64,000 bases of DNA from Branchiostoma floridae (taxonomy: Eukaryota; Chordata; Leptocardii; Amphioxiformes; Branchiostomatidae), in the NCBI RefSeq assembly GCF_000003815.2, contig NC_049980.1:10341599-10405598 (forward strand). Reading direction: 5' to 3'. Below are positions 22,930 through 34,929 of this stretch, in pieces. A program made the translations under genes and the position numbers. Below the pieces are notes generated by a model. That model was not told where the DNA came from. It did not search any database and saw only the letters and a list, made by a program, of their open reading frames with translations. Every line of letters begins with the position of its first letter. Position 1 is the first letter of the stretch.

Positions 22930-24242
22930 CTTGGGATCGCTGTGTGTATTTTTTTCTTCCGGCTATTTTTCTTTTGTCAAACGGCCGATCTAATTAAATT
23001 ACTCGTTTTGTGATTCCGATGTAGTTGTTTGCAGCAAAGATAGATAAATATGCTACTGTATAGAGTACTATACAGTTATTACAAAAGGAAATGGCGAAAA
23101 ATTTGGAATAGATGAAGCTTTTTTGGTTACCTTTTTATATTTTTCCTATAGAAATTCATAATGATTTAGATCATTTTCCATTAGTCTAGTTCAAAATTAC
23201 CATATAAGTTTAGTTGTTTTTCTTTTTCATCCATTAGACCACTTGTGAACATGAACATAAAGATTATTATTATTAACATGTTCAACAAAAGGGTAAAAGA
23301 ACAGTGTGAACATTTGTGTGGTTTGATGAAAACAGGTGTCACTTCACTTCTCTCTTTTTCCTTTGCGTACTGCAGAGAAATGCGTTCAGATTCGCCATAG
23401 TACTCACAATTTCATTGGGTTTGCCGACTTATACATAACAATTCGTAACACAAAAACTGGAAAATAAACCCGTTAACTAACTGATACGCTTTGATGACGT
23501 TTTGCACACACCACGAGATTAAACTCTTTTTATTAAGAAAAACGGCAACTTGTAAAAAAGAATACGATAGAATAAAAAAAGAATACGGACCAGTTGATGT
23601 GTTGTCCACGGATGAAATTTATTGAAATCAATGACCAGTGACTGTTGACGTGATGACGCCGTGTTTACTTCGTGTCACGCGCTGGCCGGGTGTTTTCCGT
23701 TCACAATTCCGTGATGACGACAAGGATTAAAATAGAGAAATGTCACAAGGAACTAACCATTTCAGAACGGGGGTAGACAGTAAGTAGCTATTGAATGATT
23801 TTTCTGAAGAGGGGAATAGAAAATAGGAGAGAAATGCACTGCACTGACAGTCCGTTTATTTAACAAAAGACAATAAAGTAACGTTAACCCATTTTCACTA
23901 TACAAATGGTGAATATCTATTGCTATTTTTGGCTGTGAAGAAAAGTTGATTTCACTTTGATTCCCTGATGACGTAAACTCAGGTTTATCCGACTGGTCAC
24001 ATGCACGGGGCATGAAAATTAATTTCATGTAAAACCATCAATATGAGTTGTGTCATAAATATTTTTCACCATTCCACTACGTCATGGACCTTGAACAATC
24101 ATCCAAGGGAGGTCATTCTTGAACAATTACGTCATTTTTGGAAGCGGGGATTGGTGCGTGGTCACGTGGTGTCCACTAAGTCACGAGGCTCGTTGCGCAC
24201 AAGTTTCAAACTCATGTCGTCAGTGTTTACTTCTTTGCGCCG
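22930..24242. promoter_or_regulatory. Divergent intergenic region between loci A and B
   Basis: About 1.6 kb separates the distal first exon of A (minus) from the B start (plus). No exon is seen. It probably holds both promoters, but no specific element is identified apart from the TATA box listed separately. Confidence 0.4.
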
Positions 24243-24249
24243 TATAAAA
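24243..24249 (+). promoter_or_regulatory. Candidate TATA box of locus B
   Basis: TATAAAA in the context GCGCCGTATAAAAAACT, 281 bp upstream of the B start codon. Transcription would start near 24275. A GC-rich upstream edge fits a focused promoter, but there is no transcript evidence. Confidence 0.45.
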
Positions 24250-24523
24250 AACTGACTCACGCGTCCTAGTTTCTCAGAAAAACTGAGAAGGGGAAAGAGA
24301 AGTGTAGTCATCTGGCCGACTGAAGAATCTTCCTCCAGAAGTTCGTAGAGACGTCGACTGTTACTTTCTTTGCATTGGTCAAAGGCGGTTTTGGACTTGG
24401 TTTCAGGCGGTTAGAAGTAGTTTTTGAAGACGAAAACAGATTTGGGAGAGGACGGGTTGGTCTAATCTGGACAGGAGGAAGTAAGGATACATTCCGGTAA
24501 ACTTTTTCGTTCCACCAACAAAC

Positions 24524-27496
24524 ATGGATTTCATCAAGGATTTCTGCAAGGGTTCGTTTGGATCCTATCTGTCTGACGCTCAAGAAGGCTTCTTGGAGAA
24601 ACTTCTGAAGTGTCTTGAGCGGGAGGAGAAGTGGACTAAGGAAGACGCGTGCTGGTTCTACTCCGTAGTGAACGATGGGGACTTGAAGAACATGTTGAAG
24701 ATGTTGAACCGCCATGTTGGACAGGTGGACGCCAAGCTGGAGGTCCAGTACAAAAATAACGACGAACTGATGGAGTATATCTACCAGAAGGGAGACGTTA
24801 GACAAGTTGCCCCTGGTAAGTACTGCTTTTACTTTTTACACAACATTATATCGCTAGTTAAAAGATAGGAGATAGAAGGATCATGGTCGACGGAGTTCGT
24901 CCAAAAATTTAGAGGGTTAAGTCCTAATAGTGTTGATTCCAGTGTTGGGTGTAAAGTGTTAGTATCTTTATACAACAGGTTCTTTATACTTTTTGACAAC
25001 TCGGATAGCTGGCCTCTTAAATAGGTAGCGAGCCCAGAGCACATAGTGTTACTTTATATTTGAACTGTGGACCACAGAAATCATTTGTAATATTTCGTAT
25101 CGTATCAACCATGTACTGGTAAACGTTCCAGACATGTTTGTTTCGTCATCCCATATTTGTGTAACTTTAGAGTAAACAGCCAAACCGGCAACAGATGGTC
25201 ACGAGATATCAGAGGCAAAGTGCCAGAGTTTTTGCGCATCAACATAACTTGTTTACCGGATTTGTCCTTGTCAAAAGACTTCCTTTATTTGAAGGAGACT
25301 TCATTAAGACTTGAATATCTTCGTTATCTCATGAAGGGCAATGTAGTGACACCATTGAAACTTAAGATTAAATATGTATCGTTTACATCAGATTTTACAT
25401 ATTTGTAGCTCATCAAATGAATGGCTCAGTGTGAATCACAGGGAGGGTACATCTACTATATGTAATGTTTTCAGTGAAATCACGATTTGGAATGACTCAT
25501 ATCAGCCCAAATAGATCCTGCCACTGTTGACACCCATTGCAGCTTGTTTACAACTCCAGGACGCATAAAACCTCTCCCAAGTTTGGCAGTGACGATGTAG
25601 TTTTTGTTGTACGACTTTTGAACGACTAAATTAAAAAAAAATGGCTGAAATAAGAGTAAAACTTTTATCATTTTGTAACATAAAGATCTTGACAGAGAAC
25701 GATGCATTTTTCTGCTCCAGGGGTGTGGCAAATGATCTACGACACAGAATACGTCACCCCGCTGTACGTCACCGCTAAGAACGGGTACGTGGACTGCATG
25801 CGGCACCTGCTGAACCGCCAGGCGGACGTGGACTACGCTCCCAGCGGCTGGACGCCGCTCCACGCCGCGGTGGACGCCGGGCACGTGGACTGCGTCAGGC
25901 TGCTGTTGGACTACGGTGCCGACATCACCACGGAGACAGACGACGGGCTGATCGTGTTGCACCTGTGCTGTAAGCCTGGGGAACAGTACGTCAGGTGTGC
26001 GGAGGTGTTACTCAAGGTGAGTAGGTATTCATTTGCTTCTGTTAATTTCCTCCAGAGCATTCTCGTCAAAGTAAACAGACAGAATTATCCTTTGGTCGAT
26101 AAAGGTTAGACATCCAGGTGGTAAGATACGGCAAAAAGCAGTAACTCAAGCAACTGGACACGTACAGGATTTAGGAAATGGTCAAAAGAATTTGCGGATG
26201 TGATTTTGGCAACGTTCTTTGTACGTCTGCGTCGACGATTACCAATAACGTCGCATTGCATTCGGAATAGTAAATCATGTATCATGCTATATAGCATGGT
26301 TTGAGGAGCTAGCATTACCTATTTTTTTTTCATATGTATAAAGTACGTTTCATACGAACATCTTTTTACCCAGGCCAGCACAGAGCAAATCAACGAGAAA
26401 TCATGGGAAAAGCAGCAGACTCCTTTGCACATCGCCGCCAGTAAGGGTCTGGGTGGGTTGGTGGGACTGCTCCTAGAGAAGGGTGCAGATCCTAACGTTA
26501 GGGACCTGGACAAGGAGACTCCCCTACTCCTGGCTGCCTACCTTACCACTGGTGAAGACGGCTATCTCATGACCTGTCGGAAACTGGTACAGGCCGGGGC
26601 CGACGTCAACGTTCAGGATAGCGAAAAGTGAGTCAGTAGAAACTGTTATTCACCGTTAAAGATGAGTTATAGCCTCTACCAGGCTCCACAGGTCGCTAGG
26701 TCCCAAACTCTACTCCTCAGCCAGCTAACTCGTCTGGTACTAGTGTCGTATCTGTCTTATTTGCCAATTTTTGCCATTTTTTTAGCGACCTATGCTATGG
26801 AGCCTTGGGAGATGTCTTGGGAGATTTCAGTTGGGTTTAAAGGTCATTGTAAACTCTGCGATGTGTTATATGGTAAACTTACTGTTGATAGTTATGACCA
26901 AAGTTGCTTATACATTTTGTTTACCTTGGCATCTTATGTTTTTCAGCCAAATCGCTCTCCACAAAGCCTGTCGTAATGGTGACGACAGAATGGCGACGCT
27001 TCTGGCCGTCAGTGGGTCCGACATCAACCACAGAGATTATTACTTTAAGACCCCGCTGTTTGAAGCCATAGCGGCCTCAGAGCTTCTTGCCCGAGGTTAC
27101 TCCAAGGACGCAGTCAAGGGCAAACCGGAGGGCTGTGTCCAGGCCATGGTCAACAACGGCGCCTGGAGAGTCTACCCGACGGAGTTTCACCAGATTCTGG
27201 CGCAGTGCGCCGGACATCCGCCCACCATCGAAGTGCTGGTCAACTCGTACGCCTCCGTGCACATCACCGCTCTGTGGCGGGAGTCCATCCCTGATGACGT
27301 CATGGAAGAACATGGCGACTTCTACAGGGCGTTTCTGAGTCTCGGGAAAAGTCCCGCCACGCTGCAACATCTCGCGAGAAGCTCGCTGAGGAAAGTTTTT
27401 GGAAAGAAATGTCAGAAGGTTGTTGACGGGTTAGCTATAGCTCCGGGACTGAAGAAGTACATTCTCCTTGTTCCGGGGGAGGCAGGGATGCACTGA
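24524..27496 (+). CDS. Ankyrin-repeat/SOCS-box protein, locus B
   Basis: Exons 24524-24815, 25721-26016, 26374-26627 and 26947-27496 (TGA) join in frame to 463 residues. The first exon is the longest of the nine caps (97 codons) and ends VDAKLEVQ, then LMEYIYQKGDVRQVAPG. The body has about seven ankyrin repeats (TPLYVTAKNGYVDCMRHLL, WTPLHAAVDAGHVDCVRLLL, TPLHIAASKGLGGLVGLLLE). The end is SOCS-box-like: LQHLARSSLRKVFG, then LAIAPGLKKYILLVP. As in A and D, Ala replaces the Cul5-box core proline. One body intron (after LLK) is shared with A; the intron before QIALHKACRNG is not. By family it would be an Elongin B/C-Cullin E3 adaptor. Target unknown. Confidence 0.85.
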
Positions 27497-28124
27497 TCGA
27501 CGAGGACGATATTCAGAGCTCTGTACATTTACGGTCAAACTCAATGGTGCAATTAATGGGAAAACCAATGCAATACTGAATTGTTATATCAATGCCAACC
27601 TAGGATAGATATACGGACTGAAATGCTATAACAATGATTTGTATAATATCTATATAAGCTGCATGCGTATCAATATTAGAACCTAGGCGGAAAACCGCGC
27701 TACTGGATAGGTCTTTATGACTGTACGTATTAAGTCAGTTGACAGTATTTATTGTCGTTGTTTAGATTGTTGTAGTGGTGAAGAAATGAGAGTTATCATA
27801 AACATGTAAGAGAAAGAGAACTACAAGTAAAGTGTACGAGGATGGAATCATGTAATGGTGATGGAAATCTTTATCTAAGATTAAGGTTGTTTGCGGAAAG
27901 GTGGTTGATCATAGTTGATGTGAGGAATTGGTGAAGGTATTTGTTTATAAGGGAAGAAAAAATCAAATGTTGTTGTACCTGTTCAACAGTTGTATAGCTT
28001 TGTTAAAATACTTAAAAATTGTATATGTTGGTAACCCATGGAACATGGAAATTAATTGACATCTTATGCTGTATACATTTATCTCAAGACTGTCTGATAT
28101 CCTTTTTTTACCCCGAGAAATAGA

Positions 28125-28130
28125 AATAAA
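28125..28130 (+). terminator. Candidate poly(A) signal of locus B
   Basis: AATAAA followed by GT-rich GTGTTGTCTTC, giving a 3' UTR of about 630 bp. Confidence 0.6.
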
Positions 28131-28523
28131 CAAGAAAATGTATACATCGTGTTGTCTTCTTTTCGCAGTTACTTCATTTATCTATTCATTTGTTCAGCTT
28201 TTTCATTAATATCAATAAGTCGATACTGCTGAATTTACATCAATAGACCTATTTGGACATATATAGCAAATCCACTTATCACTTATTTGTGGCACTAATT
28301 CACACTAAATGGCTTCTGTGTAACACAGAAATTCGTTTACCATAAAGTGAAAAAAGAAAATAGGTGTCACATATACGGTCTCCTCTCCGCTTTTATGGCG
28401 AACTAAACTCGCCGTTTATAGCCTCAGACATTTTGGACAAACGCGCCTTTTTCGTCAGGACTGTACAAAAAATTGCTGATATGTTATAATTACAAGCACA
28501 ATAATCCATGTAAGCGAGAAATC

Positions 28524-28728
28524 ATGGCAACGCCGTCTACAGAGCTAGAGATACAAAGCTCTATTGCATTATATGATATTTTCAGGAAAGGTTCTATAGA
28601 TGAAGTCAAATCACTTTTGTTGGCAGGAATTGTGTCCGCCAATGCAGCCGTGGAAACGCCGGAGAAAGACGACGACGAGCTGGTGGAATATGTTTTGAAG
28701 AAAGGCGAGATAAGGTTTGTGGGACAAG
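28524..28728 (+). CDS. Locus C first exon 1 (distal)
   Basis: 68 codons plus one base ending at donor G|GTAAGA. The cap has SIALYDIFRKGSIDEVKSLL and ends ELVEYVLKKGEIRFVGQG, close to the end of the B first exon. It begins only about 400 bp after the B poly(A) signal. TATAATT at 28483-28489 is near the start. Confidence 0.72.
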
Positions 28729-31700
28729 GTAAGAAATCTACGTACCGCAGATACCCAATGCACTCCATGTCAAGTTGTCAACTACTGAGCTCCCTTTTTG
28801 CTTGATGGCGACCGCTGAGCGACCGTACAGCGACCAACTTTCACTTGTGTGACCCCTGATTTCATGATTGAAAGATGTGGTGTAAGATGAAAAGTATATG
28901 ATTGAAGAGACACAAAACACACAATACGTAACAGAATTACAGTTCTTTGTCTATAAACATCGTTGAGCGGCGATCTGTCAAATTTGGTAGCTCAACGATC
29001 ACAGTCTCTAGTGTGAAAAGGTCTGTTAGCAACATATCACATGTGGATAGCTAGTACGTGACTAAATACACGTACTTGTACTGTGTTGGCTGTTGCTCGC
29101 ACCATCGCATCTGCTTGCAATTCGGGACAGAGAAATAGATACTGTGAGTCATTGTAACCAGATTTGTAGCACGTTACAAAAGCTGGAGCTCGGCCAAACG
29201 CCCCCCACCCCCGTTTACATCACGGTCAGTCCCAAACCAAGATGCCGCCGGCCGCAGCCCGCTTTCGCCAACTCCTGGAAGCAGGAGACAAGAAGGGGGT
29301 AAAGGAACTGGTGACCAATGGCTGCGATGTGAATATGGAGTTTGTAGACAAGGTTCTGACGGAGGACGTAGGTCGGGAGGTTGCTCTGGGTGAGTCCGTG
29401 CGTGGAAAGGCGCATCATGTGTCCTCACACTAGTACTAGATCTAGATAGATGGTTCACGGCCATGTTGAATCTTTGACTGCTCAATAACAAGGGTGAGTA
29501 CTAGTTATCGGTTGGGTATCAGAATGACGCTAGTCGTTAGCTACACATCTTTGAAGGTATAAACTCCTGGACCTAGCCCCTATAGTTGACTTCCAACATC
29601 CAGGTCTCTATATCTTTGTATTTCTTTTATTCATTCATCTTGGTAGTCTCTTCAGTTGTATATCAACAATGATTCCAAGGGAGCATATCGCAAATCTGGG
29701 CACTCAGCGACAGCCAGAAGAACCTTTTATTATCATTTCGTGGTACCCAGGAGGTTATATAACCTCCTTGGTGGCAGGCCCACACGACTATAGATGTGAA
29801 TTCTGGAAATGTCTGTGAGGTATAAAGGAATTCGCGTCCCCTTCCCACGCGCTAACTGTTCATATTGGGCCTATCTCTCTGGCCTGGCAGGCATCCTTAT
29901 ACACTCAGCTTGGTCCGTTTTGGAAGGTAGTAACCGATGGGGAAATGGACAATGCCTAAAAGGATAGAAACCATGCTACAGAATATCATGTCAACAAACT
30001 ATTTGTCACACATAATATTGACCAAACAATATTCCATTTCCTTTATCTAAAAACTCATGGGGCACTGAATTAGAAGAAGTGTTATTTGTGGAAAAAGTAC
30101 ATAGACTAAGATGTTAACCTCTTATAAACCATTGATTAATCTATAAGGATGATGATAGTTGATCCAAAGAACCAACGCCCTACAAACACCTGCAGTGCGC
30201 ATGAGCAGTCCGCCATGTTGGATAAGACCTAGTACAGGGGTAAACATAAGTTAGTTCGGCAGGAGAGATACAGGAGACCGATCATGAGTGTAGACGAGAG
30301 GTACCAGGCCGCCTGTAAGGATGGCAACTTGGAAGGCATCAAGGTGTTTGTCAGGGACGGATTCGGCATCAATAGGGACTTTGAGCATAACAACGAAGTG
30401 TGGGATTATGAGCTGCAAGGTAAAGAAAAGAAAAGAAAAAACTTTGCTCGTGCGATCCTAACGTTATGCTTTCCTTCACTAGTAGATATCATGAGGTGTC
30501 ATTCGTTGCAATATATCATTCTATATTTGATTGCAAATCACTAATATGACTATGTCGCACGTGCACGAACGATACTATAGAAAATGAAGAAGAGTGATTG
30601 TCGTTCTGGTAATGTATGATTCATTTGAACTTGACCATTATATCAGTAGAATTTTACAACACTTGCCTGTAAAACGATAGATGATAAAATTAGTGTGAGT
30701 CAAATCATTTATCACACATGAACAACATCGATCGTCGTTGAATCATAATATCCACGTTGTTGTCCCATGCGGAGGCAAACGGTCTATTTTGAGCAAGGCT
30801 AAAAGCTGCACATTACGTCACTCGATCTTTGCGGTACGTTATTTCGTTTTCTCCACGGACTACCAAAACCAGAACACGTTCTAACAGATTAGTAGGCATC
30901 ATTTACATAGCTAGGATGTACTGATCATGACTATCGTTCTGTTGCTTGTACGTATACATTTGAGGAAACAATATGAAACAGTGTTAATGTTGCTGTTGAC
31001 ATATTGCGGCGCTGTTGCTATTCCAGGCATGCACTGGCCCGCTTACACAGTTAGGGCACGGAGGGCTCTCAGCGTATGATCGTCGTGCGATCACAAACCA
31101 TCTTGGGTTATTAGTCGTACATGTGTGTCGTATGAAATTCAGGCATCTTGTTACGGAAAAGGCTGTCTTAGATCCTTGTCGGTGGTTGGTCCTGCCGCAG
31201 CTTGCTTGAACATTCAAGGACAACAAAATCCTGCAACGACCAAAGACGTACGTGACCGCACCCTCACGCAAACACACGGCATAGTAGAACCCTGTGCCAT
31301 AAACAACATTAATGTGGTAAACCTTGCCACTACTGAACCGGAGAGGTTTATCAGGACTTGACGCGTTGAATTAAAGAAACAATAGACATTGAGTGAACGA
31401 ATATTCCAACATGAATGAATGTAAGATATTGTGTATAACGATAAATAAGAAATAATTGACACAAAAAGACACAGAACAGCTAAAATAGCGGACTGAAACA
31501 TCTGTAACGTGTTTGAGCTGTGGTCCTTTCCTAGAGACGTTTTCATCAGAGTGAATTGAAAAATCCGCATAAAGTAAGGGCATATCATTGGGACCTGTCA
31601 GTGAGTTGAACATTCGACCAACTAATGACACGCGTTGAAAATGATGAAAAAAACATGGTAAAATAATTTAGATTCCGAACAATCAAATCACATGTTTGAT

Positions 31701-32808
31701 GACGCGGGGCTAACGTTGTTTATGTTTTACTGCAGGTCTGTGGTCCATGTCTTATGTGACAGAAGTGACTACTCCGCTCTTCATAGTGGTGTCCAACGGC
31801 CATGTGGACTGCGCTTCCTACCTACTCCGCATGAAGGCGGACGTCAACTACGCCCCGACCAACGACGCCCCGCTCCATGCGGCCTGCAAGCTGGGGAACG
31901 CCGAACTAGTGGACCTTCCGCTCGCCTACAAGGCTGACGCGAATCAGATGAATGAGGACGGATACTGTCCCCTCCACCTCTGCGATACAGGATCCTACTA
32001 CAAGTGCGCTAAAGCATTAATCCGCAGGGGGGCGGACATTGAGGGTGCGTCCTGGTACGAAGGAGACATGCCTTTACACAAGGCGGCTGAGAAGGGCTTG
32101 GATGACTTGTGTAGCCTGCTGGTAAACCACGGTGCCGACGTGAACGCGAGAAATGGCAATGAGGCAACCCCCCTGATCGTAGCTTGCGAGAAGAGTACGT
32201 GTGAAAGTAAATACGCCAACGCCGTTCGGAAGCTGATCGCTTTCGGTGCGGACATAGACGCCCATGACAGTGACACGGAGGCTGCTCTCCACAAGGCGTG
32301 TACAACGGCAGATTTTGAGGTTGTAAAAGTTCTAGTCGAAGGTGGAGCCGACATCAACAAGAGGGACTATGACGGAAACACTCCGCTTTACCATGCTATC
32401 TGGTCATCCACGCTAGAGGCGAAGCGGGACCTGGCACAACAGTGCGTCCGATTTCTTTTCAGCTCCGGGTCCTGGGGCATCTGGGCTGGGTCCTTCCATA
32501 GAGTGCTGCGGTCAGTATCCGTGACCCCCGAAGTCATAGAGATCATCTTAAACACGTACGCGAATATTCCCATCTCCTACAAGTGGCGTCAGAGCATCCC
32601 CGATTACGTTTACGAGGAGAACAAGGACTTTTATGACTGGCTTTTCAAGATGGCGCTGTCGCCTCGTTCCCTGATGCACCTGGCCCGTTTCTCCCTGCGA
32701 CAGTTCTTGGGCCGCAGGTGTTACCAGGTCTTCAACAGTACTAGTCTCGCTATCCCTGACCGTCTCAAGCAGTATCTTCTGTTAGAACCACAAGGCATTG
32801 TACATTAG
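28524..32808 (+). CDS. Ankyrin-repeat/SOCS-box protein, locus C, with three alternative first exons
   Basis: The body is one intron-less exon, 31736-32808 (TAG), opening with GT that completes a Gly codon. Three upstream exons (28524-28728, 29242-29389, 30284-30419) each start with ATG and end G|GT in phase 1, giving 425, 406 and 402 residues. The body shows about seven ankyrin repeats (TPLFIVVSNGHVDCASYLL, APLHAACKLGNAELVDLPL, MPLHKAAEKGLDDLCSLLV, TPLIVACEK) and a SOCS box: SLMHLARFSLRQFL, then LAIPDRLKQYLLLEP. This is the only copy in the window that keeps proline at the Cul5-box core (LAIP), so it is the best candidate for a conventional Cullin-5 adaptor. No AATAAA lies close downstream; ATTAAA at 33235-33240 is possible. 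Confidence 0.85.
29242..29389 (+). CDS. Locus C first exon 2
   Basis: 49 codons plus one base ending at donor G|GTGAGT. The cap is MPPAAARFRQLLEAGDKKG, then VKELVTNGCDVN, and ends GREVALG. A GC-rich start context (CCAAGATGCCGCCGGCC) contrasts with the AT-rich surroundings. Confidence 0.7.
29749..29768. repeat. 20-bp perfect palindrome
   Basis: AGGAGGTTATATAACCTCCT reads the same on both strands and is related to the palindrome at 18144-18164. Confidence 0.85.
30284..30419 (+). CDS. Locus C first exon 3 (proximal)
   Basis: 45 codons plus one base ending at donor G|GTAAAG. The cap has DERYQAACKDGNLEGIKVFV and ends VWDYELQG, resembling CWEYDIQG of the distal A exon. It is the shortest cap. The intron to the body is 1.3 kb and contains no other exon that I can see. 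Confidence 0.73.
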
Positions 32809-34720
32809 AATGATATATTATAACATATATAAACCTTCATCGCATCGCCTTGTAATACTATTTGTTACAGTGTATATGATTATGTAACTATTTTCATCAA
32901 TCCTTTTGAAAGCTAGTCAACATAGGGTATAATATGGAGATCATTCTGCAACGCAACAAAACGTGCTGTTTTTTCAAGGCTCTGATAGACTTATCACGTT
33001 TGCCATATCTTTAGGAGACTGAGATAATGATAAAACCATGATTGGATAATCTAAGAGTCGACTATTGGTGCAGTGGAAAGTATCCATTTGTAACGTTACG
33101 CGCTATCTGCGTTAAAAGTAAGAGTACGGGTGAAATGTTGTCAAATGTTAAATGCAACTTCATGCTTTAAATGCGTGCAAATAGGCTAAATATCAACTCT
33201 CATAATTCCACCGGGTGCCATAATGCCGCCATGAATTAAAAGTGATTTAAAGAGAAATACAGCAAAACATGCGTTGTTTGTTTAACATTCTTTACAGGTC
33301 TTGTTTTGTGGCTTCTGACATAAGGAATTTTAGGCAGGTCAGACCAGCAAATACGTTCTTTTTCTTACGAAAACAAAATCAGCAAAACATATGCCAGTTG
33401 GTAACTACGTGTAATATACTAGTAATCTTAGCTAAAGTTAGCTACCATAGCAGTAGCATTCGATACGCGTTCAAATTTAAGTTTCTTTCTTTTCTTCTTT
33501 ACCAGATCAATATCACAGCGTGCAATGTGGCAAATTTGCTAAGTGACATAACGCCAAATATATTACAACATATTACTGAAACATATCAAAGGAAAGTAGA
33601 CAGGACAAGAACAGAACATCCTGCAAATATATCAAGAGCACATCCAGCCAGCATTACATTCAGGGTCAACGATATCTCCAAGTAGACCCTGTGGTAGCAT
33701 CACTCGTACGTAGATCCTAGGCCGGCTACACTACTTTGCCAGCTTTTGATACACTATTATGCTACCGTAGGATCTGCTTGGAGATTAGGGTCAACGCTCT
33801 GTGTCGAAGACCTAGTGCGCGTGCGCAAAAAGACATGGATACGTCACTTGAGCACTTACACAAGGTCATTTACAGCAGACAAAAAAAGGAACACGTGAAG
33901 CCTTCGTGATCTCCGCGTGAAACATGCGAGGAATGTTTGTGACCCAAGTTTGGATCAACCAATTATTCCATAAAATACCAATCATATATATCCGTTAAAC
34001 ACCAATCCCTTGATGAAATATCACATGTTCTGAAATGAATTGTTGGAATGAAACTTGCACTTCTCTCTTGCTTCTATCACACAAACACGCTGGCCTTTTG
34101 AATCGGCGCAGGTATGGAGTTTCACTGAAGCGTAAAAAACAACAACAAAAGCCTTGGTCTAGGCCAACTCAACAGGTGTGTGGGGAAGAAATAGCGCCAA
34201 TATTTAGAACCCTTTAACGTCCACCGTTATTTACTGTACGTACTTGCCCCCAACCAAGCAGATGCAACACGGCCACATCGTTTGACTCTGAAGTTCGAGG
34301 TGGCATATTAAAAAAAAAAAAACGTAATGTCTTGTCATAATGGACTCTTCTAACATTAATGTGGAATCTTCCAATGTGATGCAACCTTGGCTCTGCCCCG
34401 CCTACACACAGGGTTACCGTGCACGTGGTGACAGGTTAGTCAGATTGTTTGCGGACTTGGATACCGAGGTGTTAGGCACGTTTGGTGACAGTGAATTTTA
34501 AGAAGACCTCAAGACACGACTGTAATGGTAAGTACAAATGACTGTACATGATCAAACTTTCTTTTAATGTTATAAATTAAACGTCAGGCCGGTACTTTAA
34601 ATCACTAGATTGACACGGAAGCCAGACTTGCTGTTTGTGCACTCACCCATGCGGCTTATTGTTTAGATACATCCCTGTCGTCTAGTGATATGGTCTGCCA
34701 CGTTACTTTAACCAGGTTTA
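32809..34720. other. Intergenic between locus C and the carboxypeptidase gene
   Basis: No supported gene. An open frame at 33269-33685 (138 codons) is low-complexity and unlike its neighbours. An inverted repeat lies at 33665-33795. Confidence 0.5.
33665..33795. repeat. Inverted repeat with about 36-bp arms
   Basis: The left arm has ATCTCCAAGTAGA and GTGGTAGCAT. The right arm is the inverse (ATGCTACC, then TCTGCTTGGAGAT and GGTCAAC). A likely small MITE. Confidence 0.6.
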
Positions 34721-34925
34721 TAATGCTAGTTCACCTTAAAACCTATATCCGTTGTTACAAATGCGTATATAGGGATTTAAAGTCGACGGACGGTGGTTTT
34801 AAGCTGCAATGCTTTGCAAATATTGTAATTTGGAACCACTGTCCGTCGACTTGAAAGCCCTATATACACTGTCCTTAAAAACAGCGGGTATAGGTTACCC
34901 CGCGAAGTAAGGTGAACTAGCGTTA
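34721..34925. mobile_element. Largely palindromic MITE with TA flanks
   Basis: The outer ends TAATGCTAGTTCACCTTA and TAAGGTGAACTAGCGTTA pair. The inner parts pair too (AAGTCGACGGAC with GTCCGTCGACTT, and TATATAGGG with CCCTATATA). TA lies on both sides. Palindromic MITEs of this sort have been described in amphioxus (the LanceleTn families), but I cannot confirm membership. Confidence 0.75.
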
Positions 34926-34929
34926 TATA

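Noticed and set aside
24308-24805. 165-codon minus-strand frame opposite the locus B first exon
   Set aside because: A shadow of the plus-strand coding exon and its 5' UTR.
33269-33685. 138-codon plus-strand frame
   Set aside because: Low complexity, no recognisable motif, no splice or paralogue support.
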